In this document: one piece after another, positions 22,773-34,557 of the stretch
How positions within the stretch are numbered: the stretch's first letter is position 1
Layout: every line of letters starts with the position of its first letter
Assembly (NCBI GenBank): GCA_029204225.1
Contig: CM055097.1
Location: 30,285,785 to 30,349,784 of the forward strand
Direction: 5' to 3'
DNA from: Diphasiastrum complanatum
Taxonomy: Eukaryota; Streptophyta; Lycopodiopsida; Lycopodiales; Lycopodiaceae
DNA: 64,000 bases
Made by a program: the position numbers and the translations under genes
The notes under the pieces: generated by a model
The model's input: only the letters and a program-made list of their open reading frames with translations
Databases searched by the model: none
Told to the model about the DNA's origin: nothing

Positions 22773-23180
22773 TGTTGGATTTATTACTTGTCTCCCTAAA
22801 TCCCATATTTAATCTAGATTAATTCATGTTGCTGCTATTTACTCGCATTGTTACACAGTCTACTAAAATACAAGGGAATCACAAACAAATATCTACGCAA
22901 CAGTCAAATTGTCAAGTCAAACTACCGAGGGAGTCTCGACAATCGAACTATCATAGACAAATTGTCGACTGTTTTGACTCTAACTCGAATCGACAATTGT
23001 CACTGTTTCAACTCCAATTCAAATTGACAAACCGTTTCAACTCCAGCTCAAATCAACAAAATTGTCGATTGTTTCAACTAGCATGATACCACTCTAAATT
23101 AAGCTAGTTACTTATCTAAACTAGCATCTGCATTGTGCAATTAATTTGATAATGACTATAGCTATGATCGCTCCTTGTAA
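22773..23180. repeat. Diverged direct repeat, copy A (possible LTR)
   Basis: Begins TGTTGGATTTATT and matches 27420-27812 over about 400 bases with many substitutions. It includes a four-unit tandem repeat of about 34 bases (22960-23075) built on CAATTGTCGACTGTTT. The two copies flank 4.2 kb containing Gypsy integrase. Confidence 0.6.
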
Positions 23181-23239
23181 GGAACACGTAAAGAGCCTAC
23201 AAATAACTTGTAAGGAACTCATAAAAGGCCCATAAGTAA

Positions 23240-23880
23240 CATACTAGAAGCTCATAAGGCTTTCTCTTACAAGGCATTCCATTGTGTGATTAGTTCTTTC
23301 TATCTAACCATCAGGATTTGGATAATTGGTTGATGAACTTATGCTCAAGGAAGTTTCTAATGTATTAAATACTACTATCAACCATCTTGTGAGCATCGGG
23401 TCACGATCATTCACAATACTTGAAGGCAATCCATATAATATAAATAGACATAAATATTTGAGCTAATTTAGATGCTTTCACTGTAGTTTTTATCATAATG
23501 AACATAGCTAATTTTGTTAACTAGTCAACTATGATCCAAATAGCATCATTTTCTTTATTCATATGTGGTAAACCAACTATAACATCCATTGATATACTAT
23601 CCCACCACTTAGTAGGGATGCAATAAATCTCCGACCTTTAAGTGTTCAAATTATTATGTTGGCACTCGTCACAATGTAACACATAAGATTCTATAAAATG
23701 TTTTAATTTTGGCCAATAGAAGTCCCTTTGTATCAAATATAACATATGATGTATACTTGATGTCATAGGTTCTAACTCGTCATGGTCAAAAATTTATTGA
23801 ATTTTTTTTTTATCTCACTTAAAAGAGACAACCATCGTTTGATCATAGACACATCTGTATGGCATCTTCCAATGAGTTCA
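23240..23880 (-). pseudogene. Decayed Gypsy integrase
   Basis: Reading the minus strand from about 23640 downward, one can follow MDVIVGLP, WIIVD(stop)LTK, IVNDRDP and PNPDG(stop)xERTN. These are the first, second and third blocks of a Gypsy integrase core. The region 23640-23880 may hold the zinc finger but is too decayed to score. Confidence 0.6.
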
Positions 23881-24260
23881 ATTGATACCCTCATCATCTA
23901 AGGACTTCAAAGGAAGTGTGTGGAGTACTATAAGAGTTTGTCCACATAATTTATTATGTTGACAAAAGACCTTCAAGCCAACCAAGCAGTAGCTCTTATT
24001 GTCATCCGTGATGATACGAAAGTGGCAATACTTTGTGTCATGATCCAAGAAGATGAGCAATCATGGAGCTTCATATCCTCAAGAGATTGTTCAACAGTAT
24101 TCTAGAGTTTTTCACTATTATGAATGGTAATCTCTCTCTTATAATTCATTATCTCATTAGACTAGTTTTTTATTATTTTTCTGTACCATTCATATATTTT
24201 TCATGTATATTAATTCACTTTGGAGGATATTGTCGTCTAATTCATTCTTGTGGACTGGTG
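23881..24260. other. No gene recognised
   Basis: AT-rich sequence between the integrase remnant and a Copia LTR. Short frames at 23878-24060 and 24063-24266 show no family features. Confidence 0.45.
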
Positions 24261-24801
24261 TGTTAGACACAATGTAAGTGTTTACAAGAAGAGTCTAAGT
24301 TGAACTGCAGGTGATAGGCGTGATAGTGAGTAGTTATACAGACATGAGTGAGCAATTATTGTTACTATACAATGGCATGTTTGAATGGTGACATGTATAT
24401 TCTATTTTAGATTTGGTAGAGAAAGAGCTCCATTTTGAGTGATACCATTTGATAGTTGTCACCATTCAACAATCAATATTTAAATAGTGTCAATACTTCT
24501 ACAATGCCAATAGTGGACAGTCGACAGTGTCGACTACCCATAGTCGATAGTGGCGATCATGTTAATTCGATATTGTTCATTGGTTGATAGCTTGACTTTG
24601 AACTCGAATGTGGAGTCTTGGACTGCTCTGCTTTGAATATTTGTGTATTTTTGCAAATTGTTCAAATATGTGTGTAAAATTATAGACTATCACTAATAAC
24701 AATTCAGTTCTATAGGCTGTTGTAGAGAGTGAGCATTTACAATGTACAAGAGCACTCAAAAGATAGAGTTAGGTGAGTAGGAGTAACATTAAACTCCAAC
24801 A
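24261..24801 (-). mobile_element. 3' LTR of a Copia element
   Basis: 541 bp bounded by TGTTAGAC and CTCCAACA on the plus strand, a matching terminal inverted repeat. On the minus strand the polypurine tract AAGGAGGAG directly precedes it, and Copia RNase H lies just upstream (24810-25470). The 5' LTR was not found. Contains short GTCGACTGTCGAC-like words near 24505-24545. Confidence 0.65.
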
Positions 24802-24809
24802 CTCCTCCT

Positions 24810-25470
24810 TAAGCTTACTATTAGGAATTTGAATAAAAAGTTAACATACTAACTAAGTTTAGACAATGATTATGTTAGAATATCAACCAACATATTATCA
24901 GCTTGATAGTAACTTAATTTGACATTCTTATTCTGAACCTTCTCTCTTAGAAAATGAAATTAAACTTCGATATGCTTAGTTCTAGAGTGAGTTCATGGAT
25001 TCAGAGAAAGAGTTATTAGCGCTGATTGTCGCAATGGAGTATTGTTGGTCTAATCTACTAAAATTTCAGATCCTGGAGTAATCTTGTAAGCCAAATAATT
25101 TCCTTGACTGTAGAGATGGCTGCAACATATTTGCACTTGGTAGAGGACAAAGAAATGCATTTCTACTTTCAACTGTTCCATGAAATGGGTCTTCTTGCAA
25201 GAAAGCATAGGTAGCCATAGGATTTTTTGGTATCCACGTCTCCAGCCCAATCTGGGTCAGAATAGGCTTTCAAGATTAATGCATCCTTTGAATTTCCATC
25301 GTAACACAAAGCATAGTGCTTAATGGCTTGTATGTACCTCAATGGTATTCATAAAGCTTTCCAATGTGGTAGGCCTAGATTCATCCAAATAGATAATTTG
25401 AACCTACTTTGATACCTCCTTGTTGGAGACACAGCGAATGTGATTGAACTTCTCTCCCAAAAAAAGAAAA
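24810..25470 (-). pseudogene. Copia RNase H, decayed
   Basis: Minus-strand pieces read SYGYLCFL and PISWNS (about 25220-25165), LSSTKCKYVAA (about 25150-25115), and near 24990-24870 KHIEVQFHFLREKV, YYQADNMLVDIL. This is the C-terminal Copia RNase H order, ending just before the polypurine tract and LTR. Stops and frameshifts are frequent. Confidence 0.75.
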
Positions 25471-27413
25471 AACAACGAACTTATAAGGATCGAGTCAAAC
25501 AATCAATATTTAGACAAGTGCTTAGAATATTTTTTTAACTTAGTAGAATGCATGGGTAGGTGTCGGGGACAACCATGAAGAGTGTGGATTATTAGCCATT
25601 TGTGACAATCATGCAAAATTTGACAGATATGTTAATCAATAGAGCAATAGTAATCCATCATTGTTCCAGCAATTTAGTTTGTGTAAGGTGATTGCATATT
25701 CAAACTGATTCCTACTTGCAGATTCATTGTTTTTGTAGATTTTATCGTTTTGTATGACTGATAGCATTGCTCGATTTTTTCTCTAATCATTTCATTTAGT
25801 TCAACGCTTCCACAAAGTTAAAATTTAATTCACTATAATTTTGTGCATGGCTATGGAATCGATTGCATAGATTTAGCGACTTTGAAGCTGTGATCAAGTA
25901 AGGTAGACCTGATCTGCCTGAATTCGATAAACGTAATTTGTATGCACCGAGAAATCTCAGCCTCTGAGCTATCCAATTTCTAGCATTAGAAACTTCCATG
26001 GAGTTTCCCTCTAAAATGTATATTTTTGGAGTCTTGTTGCTCTTTGAAGAAGGTTGTCTTTGTCGATTAATATCCTCTAACTAATGAAATTTGACGTTAA
26101 TTTTAGCTAGTAGGATGATAAAATTAAGATAAATTCAGCTAGATCAATATGGTAAATATATACCGATTGTAATTAGAAAATATATGCCCACATGCTAGCA
26201 AGGACCCGACTCAAGTAAGATAAACCATCACACCACATGAATACCAATTAAATTAAACACACATGGCACAATTTGCTACTCACAATTAAGTTTTGAATTT
26301 GCAAGGTGCAAATACGTTCAAAAGCCTCCCCCCCTTTTTGCCTTTCAATTTGGCTAGCATATTGGATTGAATGTATAAGATATGACATACTTTGTTTGGA
26401 AAAGAGAGTACCCCCGTTAAAGTCCAAACGTGATCATGACCACATTGAAGGCACAATGTGATAGATGGTAGTAGCATGAGTAGATCATGATTTGGGACTA
26501 GGGCCAATGCTTGTGAACTGTCTTCACCCTAGAATCCTACATTTTTTGGAAGATGGTCATTTCTTTAGGATTGTTGACATCAAAATTCCACAACTCAAGG
26601 CTCTTTGACGCTTAGAATCTCTGAAATAATAGAATATGTCACTAAAATTGTCAAAAGTTAGCAAACAAACTGTCCACAAATCTACTCATATCCAGCTTTA
26701 GGATGAAAAAAATTCTCACAAGCCTTCTATGGGAAAAAAATTGCTCCAAGATTATTCTCTTATAATTTCAACATAGTATTACCTATAACCTTCATATCTC
26801 CTAGTAAGCATGTAGTAATTTTAAAGTGACAATATCAAAACTTTCTACCATTTTAGATTATTTAATTGAGATCAATGAATCTTACATATTGTCTACCTTA
26901 ATTGAATTACCTTATTGAGTCAATGAATCTTACATTACTAGAAGACTTAATATTTTGTTTTCTCTAGATATTTTGATGAGCATTGATTTTCCTACATAAT
27001 AATCAATGTCAAATTTTTAAAAGTCAACCTCCTTCAAAATTTTCTTGAAATTGGTTTTTATATATCAATGTATTTTCTATGCTCAAATAATGCAACTCTC
27101 AATCTTAGCCCTTTGTATGCCACAAGTTAAGAATCTCTCATATTGATGTTGGCTACCAGCTGCAATAACAAACATACAACAACTGACAATGGAAAAGCTT
27201 TGGCTAAGATGTCATTAAATTTGAATTTGCTCTCTAAAGCAATATGCTCCGACAATTCTATTATGTGATAATCAAAGTGTCATTGCCTTATCGGCCAACT
27301 CTAGATTTCATTCATGACAACAGATGTATTCACCAAGGCATTGAGAGTTGATGCACACAACATATTTTGTGCATCACTTAGTCTGAAGATCAAGGCATTC
27401 ATTAATCCAGATT
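25471..27413. other. Degenerate sequence, no gene recognised
   Basis: About 1.9 kb with no confident domain. Runs of stops in all frames and AT-rich composition suggest old transposon remains. The longer minus frames (25796-25999, 26286-26507) have no family features. Confidence 0.5.
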
Positions 27414-27419
27414 AGGCAG

Positions 27420-27812
27420 TGTTCAATTTATTCATTCTCTCCCTAAATCCCATTGTTAATCTAGATTCATTCATGTTGCGGCATATTTACACACATTCTA
27501 CAAAAATACACAAGAATCGAAGACAGTATCTATGCAACAATCATAATATCAAGGAAGATCCAACTATCAAAGAAGTATTGAGTCTATTAACTGACAAATG
27601 CTCGAACATTTGATTCGAACAACTATCAAATCGAACATTCAAACCCTTATCACACTCAACTCCATCCCATGTGACGTCGATTTGAATTGACAAATTGTCG
27701 ACTATCTTGTTGACATGATGGTACTACTCTAAACAAAGTTAGTCACCTATATCAGCTAGTTACTGCATTGTGCAACTATTTTGACAATGACAGTAGCCAC
27801 ACTCATCACTTG
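27420..27812. repeat. Diverged direct repeat, copy B (possible LTR)
   Basis: Begins TGTTCAATTTATT and follows copy A at 22773-23180 in the same order. It has only about one unit of the 34-base internal repeat that copy A carries four times. Confidence 0.6.
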
Positions 27813-27912
27813 TCCAAATAGTGATAGTCACGACTACCACTCACATGGAATAGCGACAACCTTGATCACCAAAAAGATCCACCTCAAAACGCAAAGCTCG
27901 ACGTCTCTATGA

Positions 27913-27913
<1 letters not shown>

Positions 27914-28001
<88 letters not shown>
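27914..28001. repeat. (TG)44 microsatellite
   Basis: An uninterrupted TG run of 88 bases. The minus-strand Thr-His frame over it is an artefact. Confidence 0.97.
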
Positions 28002-28002
<1 letters not shown>

Positions 28003-28399
28003 TCATATTCTATAATGATCATATAATTTTTGATTATGATGTATCAAGCAAACAAGCATTCAAAATTGGATGATCATTGTAATTAATCAGCAGACACTAT
28101 AGATGTTATCACATCAATTAGACTTAAATAGAGAGCCAAAATAAGTTATCAAATCATCATAACCATTACAAAACTAAGACCTAATTTTGAGTATGTTTTT
28201 TCTATTGCAATTGTCATGTGCTTGTCATTTTCCTAACTTGTATTCTTTATTTTTTGAATCAATCCATTGTCTTATTGTGTTCAAAATAATATATGTGTAT
28301 GTATTCTGCTACTTTGTCTTATTGTTCTGTTAGATGCTGCTCTCTTATCATTTTTTATGTCTTATGTTCACTTCCACAACTAGCAAATATTAGAGTTTG
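28002..28399. other. No gene recognised
   Basis: AT-rich spacer between the TG microsatellite and a Copia fragment. Nothing further seen. Confidence 0.5.
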
Positions 28400-28439
28400 T
28401 GTGTGTTGAATGTAGCCTGGATATCAACGAGAAGAAAAA

Positions 28440-28937
28440 AATATGAAGTGTTCGATGTTTCAAGAAGTTTGTAGCATTTGCTGAACGACACACCTCCAAG
28501 AAAGTGCAGACTATCAGGTCCGATAATGGAGGTGAATATACGAGCAAGGAGTTCTCAAGTTTCTTCCAAGAACGAGAAATCAAGCATCCGTTCATGCCTG
28601 CTTACACATGACAATACAATGGTGTAGCTGGAAAAAGAAATAGGACGAAGGAGCTAGATGCATGATGGCACAAGCACAGTTGTTGGGTCGATTTTGGGCT
28701 GAGCCAATTGCAGTAGCTGTACACCTGCATAACAGATCAACAACGACAACCCTTGAAGACAAGACACCATACAAATGTGGATGGGTGAAAAGCGTGATTA
28801 CGTACGTGTGTTTGGATGTGCAGCATACACGCACATATAAAAAAAAAATAGCAAGTCAGTGCAAACAGTCATGGTTAGATATTCGAACGGCTCATAGATC
28901 TACCGACTCTACAATCCAATCTCAAAGAAAGTTATAA
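28440..28937 (+). pseudogene. Copia integrase lacking the catalytic Glu
   Basis: Shows FVAFAERHTSKKVQTIRSDN with the second catalytic Asp and then GGEYTSKEF. A TGA interrupts the next block near 28609. After it the sequence reads NGVAGKRNRT, so the third catalytic residue, normally Glu after NGVA, is Gly. A shift follows, then LHNRSTTTTLEDKTPY, the usual end of the core. Confidence 0.85.
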
Positions 28938-29154
28938 CAAATAGAGACGTGAAGTTCGAGAATCAACATTTCCTGGAATGAAGGAGGCAAAATGCCATGA
29001 GATCTTCACACTACTACCAATTGAAGAGGGATATCGAGGCTAGACATCGAACCAGAATGTCGAGCCATAGACTTCGGAGCAGGAAGTTGAAGACAAACTT
29101 GTCAAAAAAATCGAAGAGAATACAAACCAACAACAACAAGTCAGACCAAGAAGG

Positions 29155-30290
29155 TTGACAAGAACGAGAAGCCCTCTAGACCGATACATCAACAATCTTC
29201 AATGGAGTGAAGATGTAGATGTAGAATACTACAGTTACATTGAAGAACCAATGACATATCAAGAATCTATCCAGAGTCCAGAGGGAGAATTTTGGAAACA
29301 AGCAATGTTAGAGGAGATCGAGTCGATGAGGCAGAATGGAGCATGGATACTAGAGCCACTACCCGAAGGAAAGAAAAAGGTCGACTACAAATGGGTATAC
29401 AAAAAAAAACTGAAATTAGATGGGATTGTTGGATGATACAAAGCTCGACTTGTCGCTAAAGGCTACATGCAGAGGTATGGCATCAACTACTTCGATACAT
29501 ACTCATCGATGGTCAAGATGGCGAGCATCTGACTACTCCTCGCTTATGCAATGCAACTTGATATGGAGATACACCAGATTGATATAAAAATATCCTTTCT
29601 CCACAAAGACCTAGAGGAAGAAATTTTTATGAAATAGCCTGAAGGATACGAAGACTTGAACAATTGAGACTACGCTTGTCGGCTACATCGATGTATCTAT
29701 GGTCTCAAGTAGGCTTCACGAGCTTGGTATAAGAAGCTCGATAATGTTCTAGGCTTCGTTCCTACACAACCAGACTGTAATGTCTATGTAAAAAGAGTAG
29801 AAAAACGGCTTGTGATTTTATCTATAATTGCAGATGACTCTTTGATGATAGGAAATTGTCTGATGTAGATAAATGAGACAAAGAGTTAGATTTTTGCAAA
29901 TTATGAGATCACAGATCTAGGAGAAGCGACGAAATGTCTTGGGATGCAAATCAAAAGAGATCGAACAAGAGGAGTTTTGCACCTGAGTCAGTCAGAATAC
30001 GCCGAAAAGGTGCTAAAGCAGTACAAAATGAACAACTGCAAAGAAAAGGCCACACCAATGATAGCCGGAGCCAGATTGTCGAAGCAAGACTATCCAAGCA
30101 TAGAAGAGGAGAGACTAAAGATGGAGAATATGTCATATCAAAACCTGATTGATAGTCTAATGTACCTTACAATTTGTACCAAACTCGACTTGACATTCTC
30201 TGTCTACTCAATAAAACAATTCTCCTCCAATCCTGGCATGGCACATTGGCTGATGGAAAATTGAATATTGCAATATCTAAAAGGCACCCA
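29155..30290 (+). pseudogene. Copia reverse transcriptase with stops and altered active site
   Basis: The open part 29155-29436 has FWKQAMLEEIESMRQNGAW and KWVYKKKLKLDG, the RT start. The rest continues with [32 protein letters not shown] and IYGLK with several in-frame stops. The active site reads IIADDSLMIG where YVDD is usual. The last frame (29944-30264) holds LGMQIKRDR and the pre-RNase H block. Confidence 0.88.
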
Positions 30291-30295
30291 ATGCT

Positions 30296-31530
30296 AGGGT
30301 AGGAGGACAATCGTCCCATTTGATTGCCACTGACGCCAACAGAGTTAGATCTTTAGCAAACATTGCCGATTGTCGCACCGTTGGATCCGGAGAGTGGACA
30401 TACTCTCTCTGATATGCTTGTAAGGCATGGTGGAAGTCCACTGAAATGTTCCAACTGTAAGGCTGATGGATGATTGGCCAATTAGGCATATGGATGGTGA
30501 TTTTGTCCATAGCCAATCCCAAATCTTTCCATTTATGTCTTCGCGGCATTGGCACGTAATAAGGATCTACTCGCAACTAGCGAGGGCTAGCGACGTAACT
30601 CCTAATTGATTCCGGAGTTTTCTCAAAAACCGTGATTCTCCATGTCGGCTGCTCTCCCAGTGCAAGTATTTTGTCCAAATATTTGTCGGCCTCGATCTCG
30701 GAGGTCTTAAATTTCAGAACCCATCCACCACGCGAGGACTCATGCGGATGTTGCTTTCACCTTGAATCCATGTGCAATCTTGTTCGGCCATCTGTAATTG
30801 CCCCTTTAGCAGCTGCACCTGTTGCTTGGCATCTTGCACTACCTTATCTACATGATCCTGTGCGGTTGTCAGGGCGTTTTGTAGGGAGCTGATGTAGGTT
30901 TCCAAGCAATCAGCTTGTTGCTGGGCCAATTTCTTTGTGCTTTCAACCTTATCTTCATGTTATTTGGCTATCTTTAACTCTCGATCCAGCTGGACAATTT
31001 TCTGGCTGATCAGAGTATTTTCGGATCCTAGATCAGAGATCCTCTGCTCCATTTCCTTCTTCTTATCCAGCATAGATTGGATCACTTGCCCAAGGCGTGA
31101 AACTAACCCTAGAGCATCACCAGAATTGACGGTCGTGGAGGTGGCAGCAGCAGGAGAACCGGATGGTACTGTCCTTGGTAGGCATGGAATAGGTGCCAAG
31201 GTCTCTTCTTCTTCAAAAGTATCCTTTCTTCAAACCCTTCAGGAACCGTGGCGTCGAACAACTTTGGTGACTTTACAGCTGTGTCGACCCGAAGTGTGGC
31301 TGGGCTACCTTGTGTGTGTGGTTGACGACTGGCATCTTCGACACCAACAGTAGATTCATGGATATGCCCAAATTCTCTTCCAGGGGATTGGGGTTCAAAG
31401 GGCGCTGGGCTCTGGGGCATTTCAAAGATTTTGGTGGCCCCAAGGGGGTCGGAATTTTCGAACAAATCCATGAAGAACTGTGTGTTGGGTGAGGTTGCTT
31501 CGGTGTGCGGGGGGTGAGGCGGCCTGGGCA
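30296..31530 (-). pseudogene. Coiled-coil ORF downstream of pol in a Gypsy lineage
   Basis: Minus strand from about 31471. A Pro-rich start (IFEMPQSPAPFEPQSPG) is followed after a frameshift by ALGLVSRLGQVIQSMLDKKK, then a long heptad-like coiled coil (EQRISDLGSENTLISQKIVQL and QQQADCLETYISSLQNALTT). It is split by one in-frame TAA near 30955. Then come FKTSEIEADKYLDKILALGE, RRHKWKDLG and TVRQSAMFAKDLTLLASVA...WDDC. The last block recurs at 14780-14860, between an integrase stub and a polypurine tract. I infer a third ORF lying 3' of integrase. No known family recognised; a gag of another element is the alternative. Confidence 0.6.
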
Positions 31531-31539
31531 GCTACGATG

Positions 31540-32040
31540 GGAATGGTAGGCCCAATGGCAATGGCGTATTTTGAGGCATCCGTATGAACATGAAACTCTA
31601 ATGTCCAATCTGGAGAGCACAGTATTGGTGCTGAAGTTAATATTTTTTTTAACTTTTCAAAGGCTTCTAACGCCTCTACTGTCCAAATAGGAACAATAGT
31701 TAATTTGTATATAGGTCGTGCTAATACGCAAAGAAGATAATAGAAATTCGATAGTTCGCATGACCCATAAACACATAAACTCCTCGAATTGTTGCTGGCG
31801 GTGGCAATTCCACATTAACTTTGATCTTAGAATAATCAGTGGCAATACCATGTCTTGATATCACATGTCCAAGCACAACTCCGTGCGAAACCCATATCTA
31901 GCATTTTCTGAATTTAGAGAAATTTGATATTTGCGACATCTTTCAAATACTTTCTCCAATCGATCTAGGTGGTCTGTATCTGTACTATGAACTCCCAAGT
32001 TGTCCAAGTAAATTTCAAGGAATTTCTGGAGATAATCTAA
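31540..32040 (-). pseudogene. Gypsy RT-RNase H fragment, same family as the nested element
   Basis: Parallel to 15640-16150 nearly base for base: the connection region with the equivalents of LPPPTRIHGVYVFMGHANYYR and the LNPEKCQIW block. The upper end stops at 32040, where plus-strand Copia RT starts. At the lower end RNase H coding (FHVHTDASKYAI) runs at about 31560 directly into the coiled-coil ORF, indicating a deletion. Confidence 0.85.
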
Positions 32041-32041
32041 A

Positions 32042-33027
32042 GTTTGTTGATAGCAATATTGTCATTCTTCTAATTTATGTTGATGACATTATTCTTTGTG
32101 GAAGTTGTATCAAGCTAGTTGATGAAACTAAACTAGCACTTGGATGTGAGTTTAAAATGCAAGATCTAGGAGAGATGCATTACATCCTAGGCTTAGAAAG
32201 TGATTTTTATGAAAATCATGTCTTTATATGCCAATCTAGATATGCTCACTCTATGTTGAAAAAATTCCATATGGAAAATTTTAAGAGCATAGATACTCCA
32301 ATGGAGCAAATTGTAAAAGATCCTAATAAAGTTGATGAAAGATCCTTTGAGGACATCACACTTTTTAGGAATCTTGTAGGCTCCTTGATTTGGCTCACCA
32401 TTACTAGGCTGTGTGCACAAATTGAGTCAATTTATGCAAGATCCTAAGATCCATCATTGGAAGATGGACAAGAGGATTCTAAGATATGTATCTTCATCTT
32501 GTGATTATGGTCTACTTTATAAAAGTGAAGATTTGTCCATTGTTGGCTACTCGGATTCGGACTTTGCAAGTGACAAGATGGATCGAAAGTCTATTAGTGC
32601 ATACACTATCTTTCTTGGAGGCAATCTAATATCTTGGCTTTCCAAAAAGCAAGATACTATATATCTCTCTTCATGTGAGGCCGAGTACAAAGCACTCACT
32701 ACAACTACCAAAGAGGTGCTTTGGATCAAGAGGTTATTAATGGAGCTAAAGTGCATAAAGGAAGATGATCTACCAATGATCAAGTGTGATAACATCTCGG
32801 CCCAAGCTCTTGCCAATAATCTCATATTTTATGCAAGAAACAAGCACATAGAAGTGGCACACCATTTTGTGAGAGAAAAGCTTATTGGAGGAGAAATCTA
32901 TTTGGAGCATGTCAACTCGTCCTCTTGTATTGCCGATCTACTCACCAAGCCTTTGAGCAAAAGTGCTTTCATCAAGCATAGATCTAATCTTGGAGTTATA
33001 TCAAGATCAATGCTTAAATCTTCATAG
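32042..33027 (+). pseudogene. Copia RT end and RNase H, one frameshift
   Basis: RT resumes with an intact YVDD (32076-32087) and MQDLGEMHYILGL. A frameshift lies at about 32410-32445. The RNase H frame 32413-33027 is open to its natural TAG: GYSDSDFASD, SLSSCEAEYKAL, KCDNISAQALA, RNKHIEVAHHFVREKL, ADLLTKPL. The acidic catalytic residues are in place. This is the best-kept Copia 3' half in the window and is followed by a PPT and LTR. Confidence 0.9.
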
Positions 33028-33039
33028 ATAATAATTTTT

Positions 33040-33048
33040 TAGGAGGAG
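33040..33048 (+). promoter_or_regulatory. Copia polypurine tract
   Basis: AGGAGGAG between the RNase H stop (33027) and the LTR start at 33049; standard position. Confidence 0.8.
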
Positions 33049-33713
33049 TGTGAAGAATTGAAAAAGATTATCTATGTTAGATATAGGGGTCTTATGTTTT
33101 TTACATCAAGCATCTAGGTGTAGGATGTTGGTGGGAACAAATTTGGCATAGATGACAAATTATGCATTTCCACTTGTAATGCCACTATTGAGCCAAAATA
33201 GAGTAAGAGGCTAAACTTGTGCCAATTAGAGTGTAGACAAGTGTAATGCCTTTGTTTGATGAATTCTAAGAGGTCCAATAGGATTTAGAGGTGGAACCAT
33301 GTGAGGTCCAATAGGAATTTGAGGTGTGCTTGAATATAGTCCAATAGAATTAAGAGATGCATGGATCGATGGTTCAATAGGATTAAGAGGTGACAAAGTG
33401 TGGTCCAATCATAGTTAAGCATAGTGGTAGCTCATGGATCTACTAGTATCATTGTACTCCTCGTTTTGGATCTAATTGATTTGGTGATTGTGTGGATTTT
33501 GAGTGTTATTGGATTTCTAGCTTTCTCTCTCTACCCGAGGAGAGCAGCTTGTTTTTACTTAGAATATTTTTTGAGTATCTCCCACACGTGTGAGTGAGAG
33601 TTGGAAGTGATTGAATGCATGTAGTAGTGTGTTTTTGCCATAGGATCTAAGAATGATCTTGAATCTCAATCTAGTCTTGATTTTGGTGTATCTACGCACC
33701 TTAGGAGTTCACA
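33049..33713 (+). mobile_element. 3' LTR of a Copia element
   Basis: 665 bp from TGTGAAG to TTCACA, a perfect 6-base terminal inverted repeat (TGTGAA/TTCACA). Internally it has several copies of a 'GTCCAATAGGA' word near 33270-33390, a short minisatellite. A CACACGTGTGAG motif lies at 33586-33597. It ends inside the pre-integrase coding of another Copia element on the minus strand. Confidence 0.82.
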
Positions 33714-34557
33714 AGTACATATTGTGGAAAATCCACACGTGTGAAATCAACAATATGAGAAGCAAAAGCACCATCACAAGAGTTAGCATACTCTTTGGGA
33801 TCAAGCTTGTAGATTCCACCATATCTAGACCCAAATGCAAGGATCTCATCATGCTTCTTGATTGTACATGTATCAACATTGAAATTCACATCTAGTCCAC
33901 TATCAAACAATTGCCCAACACTAATAAGATTTTTTGTTAACTTAGGAACAAAAAGTACTTTAGACAGAGAAAGAACATTTGATGATGAAAGCTTTAAGGG
34001 AATGGTCCCTATGCCTTCAATAGCACACTCATGATCATTTGTTGTGTAGATGGACTTCTTGGCTCCTTCATAAGGTGTCATGGATGAAAAAGAATGCTTG
34101 GAGCTACACATATGTGAGGAAGCTCCACTGTCGATATACCACGAACCATCCTTCTTGAAAGGTGATGAAGAAAAACTCGAGACCATAAGAGTTGCATGAG
34201 CATCTTCCTTCTCTTCATTGGAAATGTTGGCTTGCTTGAATTGACTCTTCTTCTTGAAGCAATTGGTGGCATAATGCCCCTTCTTGCCACAAAGAAACAC
34301 TTGATGTTTTTCTTCTTCTTCTTGGATGTGAAAGCTTGAGAGGACTCATCCTCTTCTCCTTTCTCCTTGGAAATAAGATTATTCTTGCTTGAAGAGGGTT
34401 GGTGTTGATTCTTACTTCTTGTCTTATGCTTGTCTTTGGTAAAGAGAGCTTTACCATCAATGTTGAGAGACAGTCTTTCCATTTTCAAGAGTTTATACTC
34501 TTGTCTTGATTCTTCAAAAATGAGCACACTTTGGAGTGCTTCCAAGAAGTATGGCAA
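33714..34557 (-). pseudogene. Copia gag end, knuckle, protease and pre-integrase
   Basis: The minus frame 34300-33714 shows FLCGKKGHYATNC (CCHC knuckle), then SWYIDSGASSHMC with an intact protease DSG, VLFVPKLTKNLISVGQL, and the start of GAG-pre-integrase. The frame 34557-34078 gives the gag C-terminus with a Lys/Ser-rich tail and overlaps in another frame. Coding is cut at 33713 by the LTR of the plus-strand Copia element. Confidence 0.88.

Larger units (their letters stand above)
28400..30290 (+). mobile_element. Copia pol fragment (integrase to RNase H start)
   Basis: Plus strand. Integrase core at about 28440-28660, its C-terminal part to 28937, a linker, then RT from 29155 to about 30290, ending at the WLMEN...LQYLKGT block where RNase H starts. 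No LTR or gag is attached. It abuts a minus-strand Gypsy fragment at about 30291-30296. Confidence 0.88.

Noticed and set aside
25471..27413. A hidden gene in the 1.9-kb gap
   Set aside because: Stops in all frames and no splice-consistent coding.
27834..28022. Thr-His and Cys-Val repeat frames over TG/CA tracts (also 59883-60162, 38817-39079)
   Set aside because: Microsatellite artefacts.
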